In this document: piece after piece, positions 60,015 through 64,000 of the stretch
How the letters are laid out: every line of letters starts with the position of its first letter
Position numbering within the stretch: position 1 is the first letter of the stretch
Source: Candidatus Bathyarchaeota archaeon
Lineage (GTDB): Archaea > Thermoproteota > Bathyarchaeia > Bathyarchaeales > Bathycorpusculaceae
NCBI GenBank assembly: GCA_018396675.1
Contig: JAGTQX010000003.1
Span: forward strand, 1 to 64,000
DNA: 64,000 nucleotides
Direction of reading: 5' to 3'
Program-made: the position numbers and the translations under genes
The notes under the pieces: model-generated
Databases searched by the model: none
The model's input: only the letters and a program-made list of their open reading frames with translations
Told to the model about the DNA's origin: nothing

Positions 60015-60758
60015 TTATTTGGTGCCGAACGTTTTTTTAACCCAAGCCCGCGTTTTTTCCATGTCTTCTTTGAAACGTTTCAATTCCTCTGGTGTGCGTT
60101 TTGGCGGTTTAGGCTCTTCTGCGGGAGTGGCGTAAACGTCTAGCAGATCGCCTCTAGGTTTCTTTTCTATGTGTATGTTCACTTTTAGGCCGATGTTGAC
60201 TTTTTCTGGGTCAATGTCCCGCATAGTCATGGGCAAGCATGTGTTTGTGCCTTCTATACGCACCATTGCGCCTACAAGTGGTTGAAGATGCGCCATTGAA
60301 GGCCAAGCAATAGCCATAACAGTGTAAGAGTAGACTTCACCACGTTTTGGAAGCTCAATCCAAACTGTTTCTTGAAGTTTACATTTTGGGTTATAGCAAT
60401 GTGCACGTGGCGGACAATACACTAATCCGCATTTTGGACACTTGGTTCCGTACAGTTTGCCTTCAAGAAGTCCCATGAAGAACTTTGAGACTTTGCCGTA
60501 GCTGTGGTGGTAAAAGTTTGCATGCGGCCGATGCACAATCATGAACTGTTCAGGTTTCAACTCGTTTAGTGTTGGCCCATCGTTCATTTCCACTATTTTC
60601 CAACCTACAGGCCGCCATCCGCCTTCACGTTCCCATTTTGCCCAGTATTCCTCGTCAATTTTCTGTTCTTTCAAAAGTTTTTCAGGTCCTGGCTGCTTCA
60701 TTTTGTTACACCTCCAAGACAACGGCGCCTGCTTGGCAGCCGGTGCCGCCGTGTCCAT
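60015..60758 (-). CDS. DUF35 OB-fold/zinc-ribbon protein (thiolase partner)
   Basis: GTKCPKCGLVYCPPRAHCYNPKC...EVYSYTVMAIAWPSMAHLQPLVGAMVRIEG. Confidence 0.85.
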   Translation of the reverse strand: MDTAAPAAKQAPLSWRCNKMKQPGPEKLLKEQKIDEEYWAKWEREGGWRPVGWKIVEMNDGPTLNELKPEQFMIVHRPHANFYHHSYGKVSKFFMGLLEGKLYGTKCPKCGLVYCPPRAHCYNPKCKLQETVWIELPKRGEVYSYTVMAIAWPSMAHLQPLVGAMVRIEGTNTCLPMTMRDIDPEKVNIGLKVNIHIEKKPRGDLLDVYATPAEEPKPPKRTPEELKRFKEDMEKTRAWVKKTFGTK

Positions 60759-62067
60759 GCACGAAGCCTCGTTTTGGCTTGCTTAATTGTCTTCCAGGCG
60801 CGCCCCATTTTTTGCCTATTTGGTTGCTTAATTGCCAGTAAACGTCGACTACCTGAGCGATTGATGTTGAGCCGACTGCGTGGCCTTGAGCGGTTAAAGC
60901 GCCGCTGAGTTGACATGGAAGTTCTCCGTCTGGAGCGATTACGCCTTCGCGTAGCAGTTTCTTTCCTTCGCCTCTTTTGCAGAAGTCGAAGTCCTCAAGC
61001 GCCGCCAATACAACGCCTGCGTATGGATCGAAGATTTCAACGAGGCTTATTTCTTTCCGCGGATTCTTGATTCCAGCATCCTTGTAAGCCATTCGTGCAG
61101 CTACTCGAAGTGAGCCGAAGTTGGTTAAATCTGGATAAGGCGACATTGGACGTGGGATTTCTTTCGGCCATATCCTTTCATCTTCCGGGTACAAGCCTTT
61201 CCACGCAGGATTGTCAGGCCGGTCTCCAGGTCTCATAGTATCTGTTCCGAAGCCAACGCCGGTTATCCAAACAGGGTTATCTGTTAATTTTTTAGTCATC
61301 TCCTCGTTTGCCAGAAGCATGGCAGATGCGCCTTCGCTGGTCATTGCACATTCAAGAAGGCGATATGGCCAAGAGATTAACCGTGACTTGTACACGTCTT
61401 CAACGGTTATTTTGCTGAAACCATGCTGCGCGGGCCATTGGGCATATGGATTGTCAAGTGAGTTGTTGTGGGCTAGCACAGCAACTTCAGCCAAGTCTTC
61501 TTCGGTTTCTCCGTAAACGTGCATTCGCCTTGTTTCCAATGTTGCATAGAAAGCGTTATAGGTGAAGCCTGAAACAAAGTCCCAGTCAGTGTCGCCTGCA
61601 ACGGCTATTGCCTCGTTTACTTTTTGTATGGGAAGTTCGTTCATTTTTTCCCAGCCGACAACCAAAACCACGGGGAACATTCCTGAACGTATCCAAAGAG
61701 CCGCGTTCACTATCGCGTCGATGGGGGTTGCTCCGCCAGATTCAACACGGAACGCGGGTACACCGCTTAAGCCTAGGTAATCATGTATTATCCAATGCAT
61801 ACATTGTTGTTGTTCAAGTATGTCGCTGAAGTAGGAGTAGCAGCACGCGTAGCCTTTCTTTATGAAATCTCCGATTTCAAGGTCTGGAACATCATCTAAC
61901 ACCATTTTAACGGCTTCGGCGCACATTTCCTCCTGTAAAGTATGCCGTGGATTGTCGAACCGTGATATGGCTCCTGCAACTATTCCGACCTTCTTTGACA
62001 AATTTTCCACCTCATTTTGGACTATAGCTATAAAATTTAGTGAGTATAAGATTTTTGTGGAAAACAA
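60706..62067 (-). CDS. Thiolase-fold protein lacking the usual nucleophilic Cys
   Basis: FRVESGGATPIDAIVNAAL at the Cys loop; GALTAQGHAVGSTSIAQ; VHGHGGTGCQAGAVVL. Confidence 0.8.
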   Translation of the reverse strand: MFSTKILYSLNFIAIVQNEVENLSKKVGIVAGAISRFDNPRHTLQEEMCAEAVKMVLDDVPDLEIGDFIKKGYACCYSYFSDILEQQQCMHWIIHDYLGLSGVPAFRVESGGATPIDAIVNAALWIRSGMFPVVLVVGWEKMNELPIQKVNEAIAVAGDTDWDFVSGFTYNAFYATLETRRMHVYGETEEDLAEVAVLAHNNSLDNPYAQWPAQHGFSKITVEDVYKSRLISWPYRLLECAMTSEGASAMLLANEEMTKKLTDNPVWITGVGFGTDTMRPGDRPDNPAWKGLYPEDERIWPKEIPRPMSPYPDLTNFGSLRVAARMAYKDAGIKNPRKEISLVEIFDPYAGVVLAALEDFDFCKRGEGKKLLREGVIAPDGELPCQLSGALTAQGHAVGSTSIAQVVDVYWQLSNQIGKKWGAPGRQLSKPKRGFVHGHGGTGCQAGAVVLEV

Positions 62068-62130
62068 AGCCGAAAATTATGTAAAATTTCAAGAATATTT
62101 TTATTAACGTTCACTCACAGAGTTCAAACT

Positions 62131-63243
62131 ATGCGAGTACTGAAACTGGCTACGATTTTACCTAAAAAATGCTACGCCACAGAGGAACTGGTTGAAACGT
62201 TCCCATGCAAACTTCCTGAAGGCGTCAAGAAAAACGTTCTAAATTTGGGAGTTGAGAAACGTTATCTCATCAACCACGCGGGGTTAGACAAAAACGCCAG
62301 CGAAGCAGAGTTCGTTAATCTTTGCTCGGAAGCCTGCAAAAAAGCAGTTAAAGAAGCGGATGTACCGCTCAAGAAAATTGGATATTTCATTGCAGTTTAC
62401 GATGCGAACCCTTTCTTAAGCCCTGGATTAAGCCAGCTTCTCATTCGCAGCGTAGGGTTTAATCCTTACATAAAACATGTCAACGCTCAAGGAATAGCCA
62501 GCACAGCCTTCCCGAAAGCGTTGGAACTTGCGGGAAACCACTTGGCAGCGCATCCTAAAGATTATGTTCTCATCTGCATTTCTGGCGTGAGCTCTTACTG
62601 GTTTCAAAATCAAGTGCGCGGCATAAAAAATGTCATGGAAATTAAACAAATCAGCCAAATTAAAAACAGTGCACAAAAGCGGATGGAACTGCAAAAGTGG
62701 ATTGCCACCATGGAGTTTTTCCTTTTTGGAGACGGTGTCGCTGCATGCGTAGTTACAAATGAAGACGAAGGCTTGACTGTCGAAAAAATTGTTGAAGTTA
62801 CCAACACTGGCAAAAAAGACTTTTTGGCTGGTTACGCTAGACTTTACACTTTGAATGAACCTTTTAAGTTTGGATTTCAATCGCACTTGGACAAAAAGAT
62901 TCCAGAACTCGGAGTAAAATATACAGCTAAAGCGTTGAAGAGACTTCTAGGTAAAAACGTTGAAGCTGTTACCGTAGCCGCTAAGAAATGGGCAGTACAT
63001 ACTGGAAGCGAAAAAATATTAAACACGTTGGCTGAACACAACAGAATAGCCTACGAGAAAATCAGGGAGTCTCATGAAATTTTAAGGAATTACGGCAACT
63101 TGGCAGGCGCAAGTCTACCGTTTATACTTGAAAAGATAATTTCACAAAACAAATTAGGCGACGGTGACATAATCTTGATGCTTGGTTACGGGTGGGGATT
63201 TTCAGCAGCAGCCGCCATGCTGAAATTTAGAGGAAATCGTTAA
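62131..63243 (+). CDS. KAS III/chalcone-synthase-like thiolase-fold protein, Cys position occupied by Ile
   Basis: VNAQGIASTAFPKALELA at Cys loop; KKWAVHTGSEKIL (His); YGNLAGASLPFIL (Asn); GYGWGFSAAAAML. Confidence 0.75.
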   Translation: MRVLKLATILPKKCYATEELVETFPCKLPEGVKKNVLNLGVEKRYLINHAGLDKNASEAEFVNLCSEACKKAVKEADVPLKKIGYFIAVYDANPFLSPGLSQLLIRSVGFNPYIKHVNAQGIASTAFPKALELAGNHLAAHPKDYVLICISGVSSYWFQNQVRGIKNVMEIKQISQIKNSAQKRMELQKWIATMEFFLFGDGVAACVVTNEDEGLTVEKIVEVTNTGKKDFLAGYARLYTLNEPFKFGFQSHLDKKIPELGVKYTAKALKRLLGKNVEAVTVAAKKWAVHTGSEKILNTLAEHNRIAYEKIRESHEILRNYGNLAGASLPFILEKIISQNKLGDGDIILMLGYGWGFSAAAAMLKFRGNR

Positions 63244-64000
63244 ATTTTGTTTAGTGCTTGCTCTATGTCGGCTATTATGTCCTCTGGGTCTTCTATTCCG
63301 ACGGCTAGACGCACAAGCTGGTCTGTTACGCCTAGTTTTTGACGTTGTTCGGGACTTATGAAATAATGGGAAGACGTTGTTGGTTGCGTTACAAGGGTTT
63401 CTGTTCCTCCAAGGCTTGCAGCTAAAACACAAAGCTTTAGGTTTTCAACAAACTTCACGGTTTTTTCAAAATCGCCCTTTATTTCGAAGCTTACAACTCC
63501 GCCGAAACCCCGCATCTGCCTCTTGGCAAGTGCATGTTGAGGATGACTTGGAAGCCCAGGATAGTACACTTTCGCAATCTTCGGATGAGATTCCAAGTAC
63601 TTTGCTATGCGCATTCCATTCTGGTTATGTCGTTCCATTCGCAGAGCAAGTGTCTTCAAACCACGCAGCAAAAGCCAAGCTGCAGTCGGGTCAAGAGTCC
63701 CGCCCAAAATTTTCCTAGTTTTTTTCAACTTTTGAATAAACTCTTTTGAACCGCATACCACTCCAGCAGTCACATCATGGTGCCCACCCAAATACTTGGT
63801 TGCGCTATGAACGACTATGTCGACGCCAAATTCGATTGGTTTCAAATTGTATGGCGAAGCCAATGTGCCATCAACAACTGTTATTACCCCTTTCTTCTTG
63901 GCAAGTGTAGAGATTTTGCGCAAATCCACAATTTTTAGAGTGGGATTTGTTGGAGTCTCCGCATAAATAAGCCGAGTGTTGTTCTGTATCGCGTTTTTAA
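63240..64000 (-). CDS. Cys/Met-metabolism PLP enzyme (cystathionine gamma-synthase/lyase type), runs off window end
   Basis: Frame continues upstream of the tool's start: KNAIQNNTRLIYAETPTNPTLKIVDLRKI...VDGTLASPYNLKPIEFGVDIVVHSATKYLGGH. Confidence 0.92.
   Translation of the reverse strand, partial: KNAIQNNTRLIYAETPTNPTLKIVDLRKISTLAKKKGVITVVDGTLASPYNLKPIEFGVDIVVHSATKYLGGHHDVTAGVVCGSKEFIQKLKKTRKILGGTLDPTAAWLLLRGLKTLALRMERHNQNGMRIAKYLESHPKIAKVYYPGLPSHPQHALAKRQMRGFGGVVSFEIKGDFEKTVKFVENLKLCVLAASLGGTETLVTQPTTSSHYFISPEQRQKLGVTDQLVRLAVGIEDPEDIIADIEQALNKI

Overview
Archaeal chromosomal segment. aIF1A, RIO2, L14e, Lsm, Cbf5 and NurA/HerA genes and a BHB intron point to a TACK-type archaeon, possibly Bathyarchaeia; this lineage call is inference. 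(1) 1-15.5 kb, minus strand: head-neck-tail structural module of a tailed (HK97-type) provirus with protease, decoration protein, MCP, portal, adhesin/fibre proteins, neck proteins, tail tube, tail chaperone, gp10-like protein and the start of a probable tape-measure gene. No terminase or integrase is visible. (2) 15.5-21 kb: divergent RHH regulators, two paralogous small proteins, a large PAS/GAF histidine kinase and a receiver protein. (3) 22.18-25.24 kb: 23S rRNA (minus) inside a long inverted-repeat processing stem, with no adjacent 16S or 5S, then tRNA-Thr(TGT). (4) 25.6-64 kb: mostly housekeeping genes (M29 peptidases, Cbf5, L14e, NurA-HerA, ABC exporters, PyrH, RIO2, HAL, aIF1A, DEAD helicase, GS-like) and a thiolase/DUF35 cluster. 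The strongest direct sequence observations are: (a) a canonical -1 slippery heptamer T_TTT_TTA in the tail-assembly chaperone gene, opening a 67-codon -1 frame that has no start codon; (b) a 19-nt intron in cbf5 with a perfect 3-4-3 bulge-helix-bulge, splitting the catalytic Asp codon; (c) neck proteins carrying large accessory domains; (d) a 20-residue repeat array in a viral adhesin; (e) thiolase-fold proteins whose nucleophilic Cys position is substituted. All family calls come from reading motifs by eye; no searches were run.
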